Below, one piece after another: positions 1 through 8,525 of a DNA stretch of 64,000 nucleotides. Below the pieces are notes generated by a model that saw nothing but the letters and a program-made list of their open reading frames with translations, was not told where the DNA came from and did no database searches. The stretch is taken from positions 62,001 through 126,000 of the forward strand of contig NZ_JAOARO010000088.1 of NCBI RefSeq assembly GCF_025211055.1, written 5' to 3'. Positions within the stretch are counted from its first letter, which is position 1. The number at the start of each line of letters is the position of its first letter. A program made the position numbers and the translations under genes. The stretch is from Vallitalea sp. (lineage in GTDB: Bacteria > Bacillota > Clostridia > Lachnospirales > Vallitaleaceae).

Positions 1-1
1 T

Positions 2-463
2 TTGAAGTATGTTAATAAGATATACACTAATAATAAGAAGAAAGATAATGAATTAAAAATATTAAATTTAAAAATAAATATATTAAAACCTAGAATTAAA
101 TATAGTAATTATGATAAAATAACCATATGTGATGAAATTTGTTTATTCGACAACTTTTATTTGCCAATAAGTACTCACAAAACGTCTTACAAAGAATACA
201 AACTAATAGAAGAAACTTATACAAATGAACAAGCAACCAATATAATAAATGAAAACATGACAAGGTATTTAAAAGAGCTACAAGATTCTAAGAAGCAAAT
301 AGTCAATAATGAAATTGAAATTATTGAATCGGCTGATAAAATAGTTGCAGATGGAATCATAGTAGTAATTGAAAAAATTGGTGAAAAAGAATACTTTGAT
401 GAAAATGAGCGGAGGCAAGGATATGAAGAATACTTTGGAGAAGACGATTCAGATACCCCATGA
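2..463 (+). CDS. yqfD: Sporulation protein YqfD, C-terminal part (cut by window start)
   Basis: The reading frame is open from the first bases of the window, so only the last 153 or so residues are present; the TTG at position 2 is an internal codon, not a start. The visible part ends in a very acidic tail (EEYFGEDDSD). The call rests on resemblance to the C-terminal region of YqfD (spore cortex/stage IV type) and on position, since yqfD-phoH-yqfF-ybeY-dgkA-cdd is a standard order in Firmicutes. Its 3' end overlaps phoH by 41 bp, which indicates translational coupling. No catalytic motif can be shown in this fragment. Confidence 0.7.
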   Translation: MKYVNKIYTNNKKKDNELKILNLKINILKPRIKYSNYDKITICDEICLFDNFYLPISTHKTSYKEYKLIEETYTNEQATNIINENMTRYLKELQDSKKQIVNNEIEIIESADKIVADGIIVVIEKIGEKEYFDENERRQGYEEYFGEDDSDTP

Positions 464-1394
464 AATAATAGTTAATGTATTTGGACAGTATGATAATAAT
501 ATTAAGATTATAGAAAAAAAATTAGGTGTTAATATCATAAATAGAGATAATGACGTTAAGATAATCGGAGAACACAAGTCTGTTAATATAGCAAATAGAG
601 TAATCAAGCAATTAATTGATACTGCTAATAAGCAGATAGAAATAACAGAGCAAAATGTTGAGTATACATTGGCGTTATGTGAAAAACAAAAAGAAGAAGA
701 AATGAGCAAATTAAATGATGATCTAGTATGTGTAACTCCAGGAGGTAAACACATAAGACCTAAGACATTAGGTCAAAAAAAATATATCGATCTCATAAGA
801 AAAAAAATGATTGTATTTGGGATAGGCCCAGCTGGTACAGGTAAAACTTACTTAGCAATGGCTAATGCTATAACTGCATTTAAGAATAACGAAGTTAATA
901 GAATTATTCTCACTAGACCAGCTATAGAAGCTGGGGAAAAACTGGGATTCTTACCTGGTGACTTGCAAAGTAAGATAGATCCTTATTTAAGACCTTTATA
1001 TGATGCTCTATATGAAATTATGGGAGCTGATACATTCTTAAAAAACATGGAAAAAGGTTTGATAGAAGTAGCTCCCTTAGCTTACATGAGAGGAAGAACA
1101 CTTGATAACAGTTTTATAGTATTAGATGAAGCTCAGAATACAACACCTGCTCAGATGAAAATGTTTTTAACAAGAATAGGATTCAATTCAAAAGCAGTCA
1201 TTACAGGTGATGTTACACAAAAGGATTTGCCAGGTGGTCAAAAATCAGGATTAGAAGTAGCATCTAGAATCCTTAAGAATATTAATGATATAGGAATAGC
1301 TAATTTGACTAGTAAAGATGTTGTGAGACATCCATTAGTTCAAAAAATAATAAATGCTTATGAAAATTATGAGAACAAAAATATTAAACGATAA
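423..1394 (+). CDS. phoH: PhoH family ATPase (PhoH/YlaK type)
   Basis: A PhoH-like P-loop ATPase of 323 residues. Walker A is GPAGTGKT at about residues 135-142, and the Walker B/DEAQN segment (FIVLDEAQN) follows about 100 residues later. The N-terminal 100 residues look like the KH-like domain of this family (GVNIINRDNDVKIIGE). The start chosen is the ATG at 423, seven bases after a GGAGG at 411-415; an upstream in-frame ATG at 369 has no such site. The gene begins inside the end of yqfD and is followed 14 bp later by yqfF, so it belongs to the same operon. PhoH is often linked to RNA metabolism with YbeY, encoded two genes on. That partnership is family knowledge, not seen here. Confidence 0.93.
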   Translation: MKNTLEKTIQIPHEIIVNVFGQYDNNIKIIEKKLGVNIINRDNDVKIIGEHKSVNIANRVIKQLIDTANKQIEITEQNVEYTLALCEKQKEEEMSKLNDDLVCVTPGGKHIRPKTLGQKKYIDLIRKKMIVFGIGPAGTGKTYLAMANAITAFKNNEVNRIILTRPAIEAGEKLGFLPGDLQSKIDPYLRPLYDALYEIMGADTFLKNMEKGLIEVAPLAYMRGRTLDNSFIVLDEAQNTTPAQMKMFLTRIGFNSKAVITGDVTQKDLPGGQKSGLEVASRILKNINDIGIANLTSKDVVRHPLVQKIINAYENYENKNIKR

Positions 1395-1408
1395 GATGGG
1401 GGAGAGAT

Positions 1409-2821
1409 ATGAAAACCAAAGAGAATCATAGGTCAAAGATAAGTTTGTTGATCACTTTTCTAGCAATATTCACAGTATTAGCTACAATAGTATCAACTGT
1501 TATAGCACTAGGTAGTAGGGATTTCTTTATTAAATTAAGTGTAGGCTGTTTTGTAATTCTATTATTTGTAATGTTATATGTATATATATACTTTTTTAAT
1601 AATGATTTGTTTAAACATAAGAATAGAATATTACTTTATACTTGTATTTATATAATATTGATGATTGTTGTAGTTTCTATGAATAGACTACCCTATCTTC
1701 TTATACCAATTCCAATAGCTGGTATGCTAATAGCTATTATGATTGATAATAGATTAGGAATTATGACAAATATTTTATTGACGATAGTAGGTTTATTAGT
1801 AAGTGGTAACGGTATAGAGTTTTTTCTATTCTATACAATTTCTGGTACACTGTCTTGCCTAGTGATAACCCAAGCTAAGAAGAGAAATAAGATTGTTTTC
1901 GTATCAGGGTATTTATGTATTGTTAATATAATCTTGGTAGTCCTTATAAACCTCTATAAGAATGGTAGTTTTTCTAATTTTAATGTTACTGACTTATTTT
2001 ACGGAGTTCTTAATTCCATATTTTCAGTAATAATAACTATAGGTAGTTTACCTTTATGGGAGACATTATTTGATGTTTCTACTCCATTAAAATTACTAGA
2101 ATTAACTAATTCAGATCAAAAACTAATACAAAGATTATTGTTAGAAGCTCCAGGTACATATCATCATAGTCAAATGGTATCTAATTTAGCTGAAACAGCA
2201 GCTAATGATATTGGTGCAGATGCATTATTAGCTAGAACAGGAGCTCTATATCATGATATAGGTAAATTAAAAAATCCTATGTATTTTACTGAGAATCAGG
2301 ATGGTGTTAATCCTCATGATGAATTAGACCCTGCTGCAAGTGCTAAGATAATAATTGAACATGTAGAATATGGAGTTAAACTTGCAATAGAAAATCACCT
2401 GCCAAAAGTAGTTAGAAGTATTATTAAACAGCATCAAGGCGATACCTTAGTTAAATACTTTTATTTTAAAGCAAAAGATAATAGTGATGGTTTTGATGTA
2501 GATGAAAATGATTTTAAGTATTCTGGACCAAAACCACAGTCAAATGAAGCAGCTATAATTATGTTAGCTGATTGTACGGAAGCTTATATAAGATCTTTAC
2601 CAGAAAACGAAAGAAATTTATCTAATATTGAAAAATGTATAGAAGAAATTATAAATAATAAATTTGCTGAAGGGCAATTGAATGATTGTAATCTAAAAAT
2701 AAAAGAACTACCTATTATTGGCAATTCTTTCATGAAGGTGTATAATGGATTATACCATGAAAGGGTAAAATATCCAGATAACAAAGTAGGAGGAAATGAA
2801 GTTGTCGATAATAATAAATAA
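1409..2821 (+). CDS. pgpH: 7TM-HD cyclic-di-AMP phosphodiesterase (YqfF/PgpH), short form
   Basis: A membrane protein of 470 residues with about seven hydrophobic segments in the first 220 residues, then a cytoplasmic HD domain. The HD metal ligands are visible: YHHSQM (about 251-256), YHDIGK (281-286), His at 318, 330 and 342, and a late Asp in LADCTEAY (about 388). PgpH/YqfF proteins degrade c-di-AMP. The usual member is about 700 residues and has a large extracellular domain between the first membrane helix and the other six. Here the first helix (about 11-35) is followed at once by the next, so that domain is missing. SD is GGGGGAG-like just upstream (agatgggggagagat). It overlaps ybeY downstream. 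Confidence 0.88.
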   Translation: MKTKENHRSKISLLITFLAIFTVLATIVSTVIALGSRDFFIKLSVGCFVILLFVMLYVYIYFFNNDLFKHKNRILLYTCIYIILMIVVVSMNRLPYLLIPIPIAGMLIAIMIDNRLGIMTNILLTIVGLLVSGNGIEFFLFYTISGTLSCLVITQAKKRNKIVFVSGYLCIVNIILVVLINLYKNGSFSNFNVTDLFYGVLNSIFSVIITIGSLPLWETLFDVSTPLKLLELTNSDQKLIQRLLLEAPGTYHHSQMVSNLAETAANDIGADALLARTGALYHDIGKLKNPMYFTENQDGVNPHDELDPAASAKIIIEHVEYGVKLAIENHLPKVVRSIIKQHQGDTLVKYFYFKAKDNSDGFDVDENDFKYSGPKPQSNEAAIIMLADCTEAYIRSLPENERNLSNIEKCIEEIINNKFAEGQLNDCNLKIKELPIIGNSFMKVYNGLYHERVKYPDNKVGGNEVVDNNK

Positions 2822-3299
2822 TGATACCGAACAAAACTTTAGTAAAGAATATGTAGATATAATAAATAAGGTGATTGCTGTCTCATTGGATCAAGAAAAA
2901 TGCCCATATGAAATAGAAGTAAGCGTAACAATAACTAATAACGAACAAATAAGAAAAATCAATAAAAAACATAGAGATATGGACAAGCCAACTGATGTAT
3001 TATCATTTCCATTAATAGATTTTACAAAGCCAAGTGAATTTGATGATATTGATGAAGATAATGACGAATGGTTTAATCTTGATACAGGAGAACTTATGTT
3101 AGGTGATATAATAATATCACTTGAGAGAGCTTACGAACAAGCTAAGGAATATGGACATTCAATCGAAAGAGAAATTGGGTTTTTAACTGCGCACAGCATG
3201 TTACATTTAATGGGGTATGACCATATAATAAATGAGGAAGAACAAGTTATGAAACAACAACAACAACAAATCTTAAACGAAGTAGGTCTTAAACGATGA
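2802..3299 (+). CDS. ybeY: Endoribonuclease YbeY (16S rRNA maturation)
   Basis: Single-domain metalloprotease-fold RNase with the zinc-binding signature HSMLHLMGYDH near the C-terminus (H-x3-H-x5-H) and the family motif PTDVLSFP in the middle. It is 165 residues long, typical for the family apart from a short acidic insert (FDDIDEDNDEW). The start is probably the TTG at 2802, eight bases after AGGAGG at 2788-2793; the ATG at 2796 lies only two bases after that site and is too close. It starts inside the end of pgpH, and its stop overlaps the dgkA start by four bases (ATGA). YbeY acts in 16S rRNA 3' processing and quality control. Confidence 0.93.
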   Translation: MSIIINNDTEQNFSKEYVDIINKVIAVSLDQEKCPYEIEVSVTITNNEQIRKINKKHRDMDKPTDVLSFPLIDFTKPSEFDDIDEDNDEWFNLDTGELMLGDIIISLERAYEQAKEYGHSIEREIGFLTAHSMLHLMGYDHIINEEEQVMKQQQQQILNEVGLKR

Positions 3300-3649
3300 A
3301 AAATAGACATTTAACTGATAGTTTTAAATGTGCATTTAGAGGTATATTTCAGGCATTTAAAACTGAGCGAAATTTTAAACTTCATGTTTTAGCAACGATT
3401 ATTGTATTGTTACTAGCTTGGTATTTTAATTTTACCAAGTGGGAATATATAATACTTGTTATAACCATATTTATTGTTATGATAACTGAATTATTGAATA
3501 CTGCTGTGGAGTATACAGTAGATTTAGTATGTGGCAACAAATATAATCAATTAGGTAAATATGCAAAAGATATCGCCGCCGGTGCAACTTTATTAGCTGC
3601 TTTTGGTGCAGTGATTATTGGATGTATATTGTTTATACCTAAAATATGA
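3296..3649 (+). CDS. dgkA: Diacylglycerol kinase / undecaprenol kinase
   Basis: A small integral membrane kinase of 117 residues with three hydrophobic helices. The DAGK_prokar signature is clear: ELLNTAVEYTVDL, followed by the conserved KDIAAGATLLAA segment. In Gram-positive bacteria this family (DgkA/DgkB) usually phosphorylates undecaprenol to recycle the lipid carrier of cell-wall synthesis. The N-terminal SFKCAFRGIFQAFKTERNFK surface helix also fits. It overlaps ybeY by four bases, which is the standard ybeY-dgkA arrangement. Confidence 0.93.
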   Translation: MKNRHLTDSFKCAFRGIFQAFKTERNFKLHVLATIIVLLLAWYFNFTKWEYIILVITIFIVMITELLNTAVEYTVDLVCGNKYNQLGKYAKDIAAGATLLAAFGAVIIGCILFIPKI

Positions 3650-3707
3650 TATATTATTATAAATACAAGTTTGAATTTAATTTTACTAAAGAAGGGTATG
3701 AAATAAA

Positions 3708-4865
3708 ATGAATAAAGTACTAAATAAAGTAAATATAAAAGTAATTATGTTAGTAATAATTCTAACAATGTTCATAGTAACAGGCTGCAAGAAGAAAGTA
3801 TCTGATACTAGTATAAATGAAGATAACCAGGCTGTAACCAATATAACAGATAGTGAAGAACTAGAAAACAATGATTCAACAGAGGTTGAAGATAATAAGG
3901 AAATACAAGAAGTGGAAGAAGTAGTGAATGACCATGAAGGTGAGGTAATTAATACTTTAACCGGGTTATGGATAAGTGAGGAAGCGGCTAACAGAAGACC
4001 CATTGGGATAATGATAAACAACTTAAAAGCTGCAATGCCTCAAAGTGGTATTGAACAGGCTGACATAGTATATGAAACAATTGTTGAAGGTGGTATTACA
4101 AGATTATATGCTATTTTTAGAGATTTTGATGCAAAAAAAATTGGTCCAGTCAGAAGTGCTAGGCATTACTATTTGGATTTTGCTTTTGACCATGATGCCA
4201 TTTATGTTCATTACGGCAAAAGTACTTATGCAAAAGCGAAGTTCAGAGAATGGAATTCACCTCATATGGATGGATTATCAGGTTTAGATGCAGTGATGTG
4301 TTATCAAGACTCTACAAGAGTTAGACCACATAGTACATATACAAGTTATGATAAGTTATTGAAAGCATGGAAACAAGTAGGTTATAGAGAAACAAATAAA
4401 GAAGACTTTGAAGCCAAATTCAAGTTTTCAGAAGAAGAAATCAATCTAACTTCTGATATGGAAGCTACTTATATAGATCTACCATATTCTCATTATGAGC
4501 AAAAGCCATGGTTTGAATATAATGAAGAAGATAAGTTATATTACAGATTTCAATTTGGTGATAAGCATATAGATAGAGAAACTGAGGAACAATTAAAATA
4601 TAATAATATCATAATACAATTTGCTAATATATGGGCAATAAAAGGTGATAAATATGGCTGCATGGATATGACGCTAGTGACTTCAGGTGATGGTTATTAT
4701 ATCACTAATGGAAAAGCTCAGAAAATAACTTGGAAAAAACCATCTCACTATAAACCAACATTATATTATAATGAGAATGGTGAAGAAATAGAATTAAACA
4801 AAGGTAAGACTTGGGTATCAGTATTTCCTAAGAATAGAAAAAGTAAAATTACTTTTACTAAATAA
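3708..4865 (+). CDS. yerB: YerB-like lipoprotein (DUF3048)
   Basis: A 385-residue secreted lipoprotein. The signal peptide ends in a lipobox, FIVTGC, with Cys at about residue 27, followed by an acidic linker rich in Glu, Asp and Asn (about 30-80). The rest has DUF3048 features: RRPIGIMINNLKAAMPQSGI, DIVYETIVEGGITRLYAIF and GPVRSARHYY, then a C-terminal all-beta part. The function of YerB in Bacillus is not well defined. The gene is 58 bp after dgkA and 35 bp before cdd and is probably co-transcribed with them. Confidence 0.88.
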   Translation: MNKVLNKVNIKVIMLVIILTMFIVTGCKKKVSDTSINEDNQAVTNITDSEELENNDSTEVEDNKEIQEVEEVVNDHEGEVINTLTGLWISEEAANRRPIGIMINNLKAAMPQSGIEQADIVYETIVEGGITRLYAIFRDFDAKKIGPVRSARHYYLDFAFDHDAIYVHYGKSTYAKAKFREWNSPHMDGLSGLDAVMCYQDSTRVRPHSTYTSYDKLLKAWKQVGYRETNKEDFEAKFKFSEEEINLTSDMEATYIDLPYSHYEQKPWFEYNEEDKLYYRFQFGDKHIDRETEEQLKYNNIIIQFANIWAIKGDKYGCMDMTLVTSGDGYYITNGKAQKITWKKPSHYKPTLYYNENGEEIELNKGKTWVSVFPKNRKSKITFTK

Positions 4866-4900
4866 AGTTAAAGTTAATGTATGAAAGGATATGATATTGT

Positions 4901-5230
4901 ATGAATTATAGCGAAATAGTTAATGAAGCTATGAAAGCTAAAGAAATGGCATATGTTCCATACTCAAAATTCAAAGTAGGAGCTGCTGTTATTACAAAAG
5001 GTGGTAAAATCTATACTGGATGTAATATAGAAAATGCTTCATTTGGTGCAACAAATTGTGCTGAAAGGACGGCGCTATTTAAGGCAGTATCAGAAGGAGA
5101 AAGAGAATTTGATGCTATTGCAGTAGTTAGTTCAAGTGGAGATTTCACACCTCCATGCGGTATCTGTAGACAGGTACTAGCTGAATTAATGCCAGAAGGT
5201 AAAATCATCTTAGCCAACAATAATGGATAG
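4901..5230 (+). CDS. cdd: Cytidine deaminase, interrupted near its end by an in-frame TAG
   Basis: Zinc-dependent cytidine/deoxycytidine deaminase of pyrimidine salvage. The active site is complete: NCAERTALF (catalytic Glu and zinc Cys) and PPCGICRQV (two zinc Cys). The frame stops at TAG 5228-5230 after 109 residues. Reading on in the same frame gives 16 more codons to TAA at 5279-5281, encoding TREYMVEDLLPVRFEL, which matches the conserved family ending (eLLP-x-x-F). The intact gene would therefore be about 126 residues and end at 5281. The missing C-terminal helix packs near the active site in the family, so the truncated enzyme may be weak or unstable. It could also be a sequencing error or stop suppression. 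SD is GAAAGGAT. Confidence 0.85.
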   Translation: MNYSEIVNEAMKAKEMAYVPYSKFKVGAAVITKGGKIYTGCNIENASFGATNCAERTALFKAVSEGEREFDAIAVVSSSGDFTPPCGICRQVLAELMPEGKIILANNNG

Positions 5231-5319
5231 ACTAGAGAATATATGGTTGAAGATTTATTACCTGTAAGATTTGAATTATAACTATAATTTTTGATCATTA
5301 TTAATAAGATTGATATAAA

Positions 5320-5360
5320 AGCTATAGTATTAGTCAACAATATAAGCTGATACTATAGCT
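5320..5360 (+). terminator. Possible terminator after cdd
   Basis: Perfect 11-bp inverted repeat (AGCTATAGTAT at 5320-5330 and ATACTATAGCT at 5350-5360) with a 19-base loop, followed by TCATTTATTTTATT. It lies just beyond the extended end of cdd. The loop is long and the T-run is broken, so this is a moderate call. Confidence 0.45.
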
Positions 5361-5472
5361 TCATTTATTTTATTAATTACATAACTTATATAAATTATAA
5401 TGTAAACTTAATTTGAAAAATGTAAAATTATAGTATAAAATATATTAGATATATTTTTTTTGAGGTGTAAAG

Positions 5473-7098
5473 ATGAATAGTTTGAAGCAAAAGAGAAAAG
5501 GCAAGAATTTAGCAGTGCAGGGTGCAATACTAGCTTCTGCTGGTATAATAGTAAGGCTAATAGGATTTGCTTATCGTATTCCATTAGTAAATACAATAGG
5601 TGAGGAAGGTATAGGATGCTATAGTAAGGCATTTGATATATACTCATTTGGTTTGATTATATCATCCTATGGACTTCCATCTGCTGTATCTAAGCTTGTA
5701 TCTGCTAGGATGGCTGTAAAAAAATATAAAGAAGCCCATAAGATATTTATATCTGCATTATGTATAGCACTTCTTATTGGATTGATATCAGCAAGTATTA
5801 TGTTTTTTGGTTCGTCACTATTGGCTGATTTGGTATATAGTGAAAAATCTCAATATGCTATTAAGGCTCTATCACCAACATTACTTATTTTCTCAATCAT
5901 GGCTGTTTTAAGAGGATATTTCCAAGGCATGAATACAATGATACCTACAGCTGTTTCGCAAGTCATAGAACAAATTTTTAATGCTATTTTTAGTATAGTT
6001 CTAGCCAGTATTTTATTTACGAGGGGTTATGAATGGGGAGCGGCTGGTGGAACATTAGGAACAGGAATTGGTGCTTTTGCAGGATTATTGACCTTGATTG
6101 GTATTTATTTCATGTCAAGAAAATTATTCTTGAAAAGAGTTCGTAAAGATACTAATTCCGATTCAAGTATTACTCATTTCAGTTTTGGAAAACTGGTTGT
6201 TTTGACTTCAGTACCTATTATAATTGGAAGTGCAACTTTTCATTTTACTAACTTAGTAGATATGTTTATGTTTAATGATGCTCTTCGTTTCCACAATTAT
6301 ACCCAAGAAATGTCAGATACTTTATACGGTATACTAAATGGTAAATATAAGATTATTATTACTTTACCAGTGTCCATTGCATCAGCATTAGCTGCTGCTA
6401 CCATACCAAGTATTACTACATCAATAGTATTAAAAGATAAAAAACAGATTAAAAGAAAAATAAATATGGCTATTAGATTTACCATGTTCATAGCAATTCC
6501 ATCATGTGTAGGTATATTTATATTATCAGAACCTATAATAAGAATGCTGTTTGGTATCAGCAATCCCAGCAAAGCTTCATTGTTGCTTAAAATAGGTTCA
6601 ATTTCAGTTGTATTTTTTGCTTTATCAACAATATCCATTGGGGTTTTACAAGGAATGGATAGATTAAGAGTACCTGTAATAAGTGCTATGAAATCATTGC
6701 TTATCAAAGTAGTTTTCAATATAATACTTTTATATGTATTTGATACTAACCTAATAGGAGCAGTAGTCACTAATATTATATTTGCATTTAGTTCAGCGTT
6801 CTTTAATATGAGAGCTATCAAGAAATATACAAGGATGAAATTTGATATAAAGAAAACTTATGTAATCCCCACTATTTCTGCACTAGTAATGGGGCTAAGC
6901 TGTAATATTGTCTATACTTTATTTGGCGCAATGAGAATAGGTAATACAATCTCTACATTGACATCAATTTTAGTAGGAGCATGTGTATATCTAATATTGT
7001 TAATAAAACTAAAAGGTTTGGATAAAGAGGAATTATATTCAGTACCAAAGGGTGAATCACTAATTAGGTTATTAACTAAGATGAGATTATTGAAATAA
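5473..7098 (+). CDS. SpoVB/MurJ-like polysaccharide flippase (MOP superfamily)
   Basis: A polytopic membrane protein of 541 residues with about 14 hydrophobic segments, of the PST/SpoVB branch of the MOP exporter superfamily. Family features include the N-terminal QGAILASAGIIVRLIGFAYRIPLVN, here spanning about residues 15-39, and RGYFQGMNTMIPTAVSQVIEQ near residue 155. Such proteins flip lipid-linked cell-wall or polysaccharide precursors; SpoVB acts in spore cortex formation. The start ATG at 5473 is preceded by GAGGTG. It stands alone between the cdd terminator and the bofC-like gene, so the substrate cannot be inferred from neighbours. Confidence 0.88.
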   Translation: MNSLKQKRKGKNLAVQGAILASAGIIVRLIGFAYRIPLVNTIGEEGIGCYSKAFDIYSFGLIISSYGLPSAVSKLVSARMAVKKYKEAHKIFISALCIALLIGLISASIMFFGSSLLADLVYSEKSQYAIKALSPTLLIFSIMAVLRGYFQGMNTMIPTAVSQVIEQIFNAIFSIVLASILFTRGYEWGAAGGTLGTGIGAFAGLLTLIGIYFMSRKLFLKRVRKDTNSDSSITHFSFGKLVVLTSVPIIIGSATFHFTNLVDMFMFNDALRFHNYTQEMSDTLYGILNGKYKIIITLPVSIASALAAATIPSITTSIVLKDKKQIKRKINMAIRFTMFIAIPSCVGIFILSEPIIRMLFGISNPSKASLLLKIGSISVVFFALSTISIGVLQGMDRLRVPVISAMKSLLIKVVFNIILLYVFDTNLIGAVVTNIIFAFSSAFFNMRAIKKYTRMKFDIKKTYVIPTISALVMGLSCNIVYTLFGAMRIGNTISTLTSILVGACVYLILLIKLKGLDKEELYSVPKGESLIRLLTKMRLLK

Positions 7099-7188
7099 TC
7101 TATTTTATAGAAAAATTCTTAAAAAATGCATAAAATTAATACTTATTGTAAATACTTATACCAAAAATACTCGTAAGGAGTGATTTTG

Positions 7189-8172
7189 GTGAGAAGTAAG
7201 AAAATATTAGTTATTGCTTCAGTGATTTGTATTATTGCTATAAGTATTATTGCAGTAAATAGATTTTATGGATACATTGTAGAAGATAATATAACAAAAA
7301 AACAAAATGATAAAATAGTACTTGATAATAACATAGAAAAAGATACTATAAAGAATAAGATTTTAGAAGATAGTAGTGAAGATTCAATTTCAAGAGACAA
7401 TTATAAAGTAAAAATAACAGATATAGAACCAATAGCAAGCAGTAAAAATAATAAGGATATTATTTCTGTAGATACTGTGAAAGAGCCTAAGATCATGTCT
7501 TCAACACGTATAGAATATCAAAATTATTATACGTTAGATGATAAATTAGAAATTGAAAAAGAGATTGAACCACCATACTATATGATAAATCTGACTAGGG
7601 AACAAATGGAGGAGTTCTATCCTGAATTTCAATTAATAGCTTTTTCTCCAGAAAAGGTTATACTGAGAAGAATAATCGAGGATCGTTCTGATAAGTATTA
7701 TATTATTAAAAGACATAATACCAATATTGGAGTATTTCATGATTACAGAGATAAAGGTGAAGACATCGAACTAGATGAATATCTAAGAGATACAATTGAC
7801 ATACCAGTCAATGATTTGGTTTGGGAAGAACAGGATAAGCTCAATAATGGAATCATTGTATATGGTGAAGAGGAACTGTCACAGAGTCTAAAGAAATTAT
7901 GGCAGTTATACAGATTAAACCAAAGTGGTAAATATATTCTAAAAGAATACAACGGTGTCATGGGAGTGTTTTACGATTATAAACAAGATGAAAAATACTC
8001 ATCTGATTTGAAGCAGGATAAACTGAATGATATATTAAAAGGATATTTAAGAAAAGTTATTGAAACGCCTGTTAGCGGTTTGGAAGAAGAATTGATGAAT
8101 AAGTTAAAAGAAGGAATAACTGTTAATAGTGAAGTTGAGCTTATAAGGTTATTAGAAAATTATACAAGTTAA
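7189..8172 (+). CDS. BofC-like protein with two C-terminal BofC domains
   Basis: A secreted or membrane-anchored protein of 327 residues with one N-terminal hydrophobic helix (KILVIASVICIIAISIIAV), a charged linker (about 30-125), then two BofC C-terminal-type repeats. The first (YYIIKRHNTNIGVF through GIIVYGEEEL) and the second (YILKEYNGVMGVFYDYK through the terminal LIRLLENYTS) follow the same plan: a beta hairpin ending in G-V-F, an acidic stretch, D/ETPVSGL, and a final LEEGI-like helix. In Bacillus, BofC restrains the SpoIVB protease that triggers sigma-K processing. The start is probably GTG 7189, eight bases after AAGGAG (7175-7180). The GTG at 7180 overlaps that site. Confidence 0.75.
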   Translation: MRSKKILVIASVICIIAISIIAVNRFYGYIVEDNITKKQNDKIVLDNNIEKDTIKNKILEDSSEDSISRDNYKVKITDIEPIASSKNNKDIISVDTVKEPKIMSSTRIEYQNYYTLDDKLEIEKEIEPPYYMINLTREQMEEFYPEFQLIAFSPEKVILRRIIEDRSDKYYIIKRHNTNIGVFHDYRDKGEDIELDEYLRDTIDIPVNDLVWEEQDKLNNGIIVYGEEELSQSLKKLWQLYRLNQSGKYILKEYNGVMGVFYDYKQDEKYSSDLKQDKLNDILKGYLRKVIETPVSGLEEELMNKLKEGITVNSEVELIRLLENYTS

Positions 8173-8243
8173 TTACAGGAATAATTCATGAATTTTACTA
8201 TAAAGAAGGTCTATGAGAATTATAATTATGGACTTTCTTTTTA
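8157..8243 (+). repeat. Left copy of 87-bp direct repeat (bofC end plus terminator)
   Basis: Spans the last codons of the bofC-like gene (Y-T-S-stop), the spacer and its terminator hairpin. A second copy lies at 10597-10684 and differs by only three substitutions and a one-base insertion. The pair brackets the protease/lipoprotein unit. Confidence 0.9.
8202..8243 (+). terminator. Rho-independent terminator of the bofC-like gene
   Basis: Ten-base stem AAAGAAGGTC (8202-8211) with GACTTTCTTT (8231-8240), one G-U pair, 19-base AT loop, then a T-rich tail. It lies 29 bases after the stop codon. Confidence 0.75.
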
Positions 8244-8525
8244 TTATTATATTTTATTAATATATTTTAGTAATATCTTTAATATCTATTTTTTAGAAAT
8301 ATATACTTATAAAAATATTTATTTAGACATATTATATGGAAATATAGTATTATATCTTATAATATATAAAATAAAACGTAATTAATATTGATATATTTAT
8401 AAAAGGTGTTATATTATTATATAGTATTTAAATATTTATAAAATAATATTAAAAGAGGTGTATATATTGTATTTAAAAATTATAAATGTATTTGAATGCT
8501 AAAAAATAATAAAGGAGATATTTAT

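Noticed and set aside
5228..5230. TAG in cdd as pyrrolysine codon
   Set aside because: Nothing in the window supports a pyrrolysine system, and the codon falls in a variable surface loop of the enzyme; mutation or error is simpler.
8188..8385. 65-codon plus-strand ORF after the bofC-like gene
   Set aside because: It begins inside the terminator region that is duplicated at 10597-10684, has no ribosome binding site, and its composition (Tyr/Ile/Asn) is what AT-rich DNA gives by chance.
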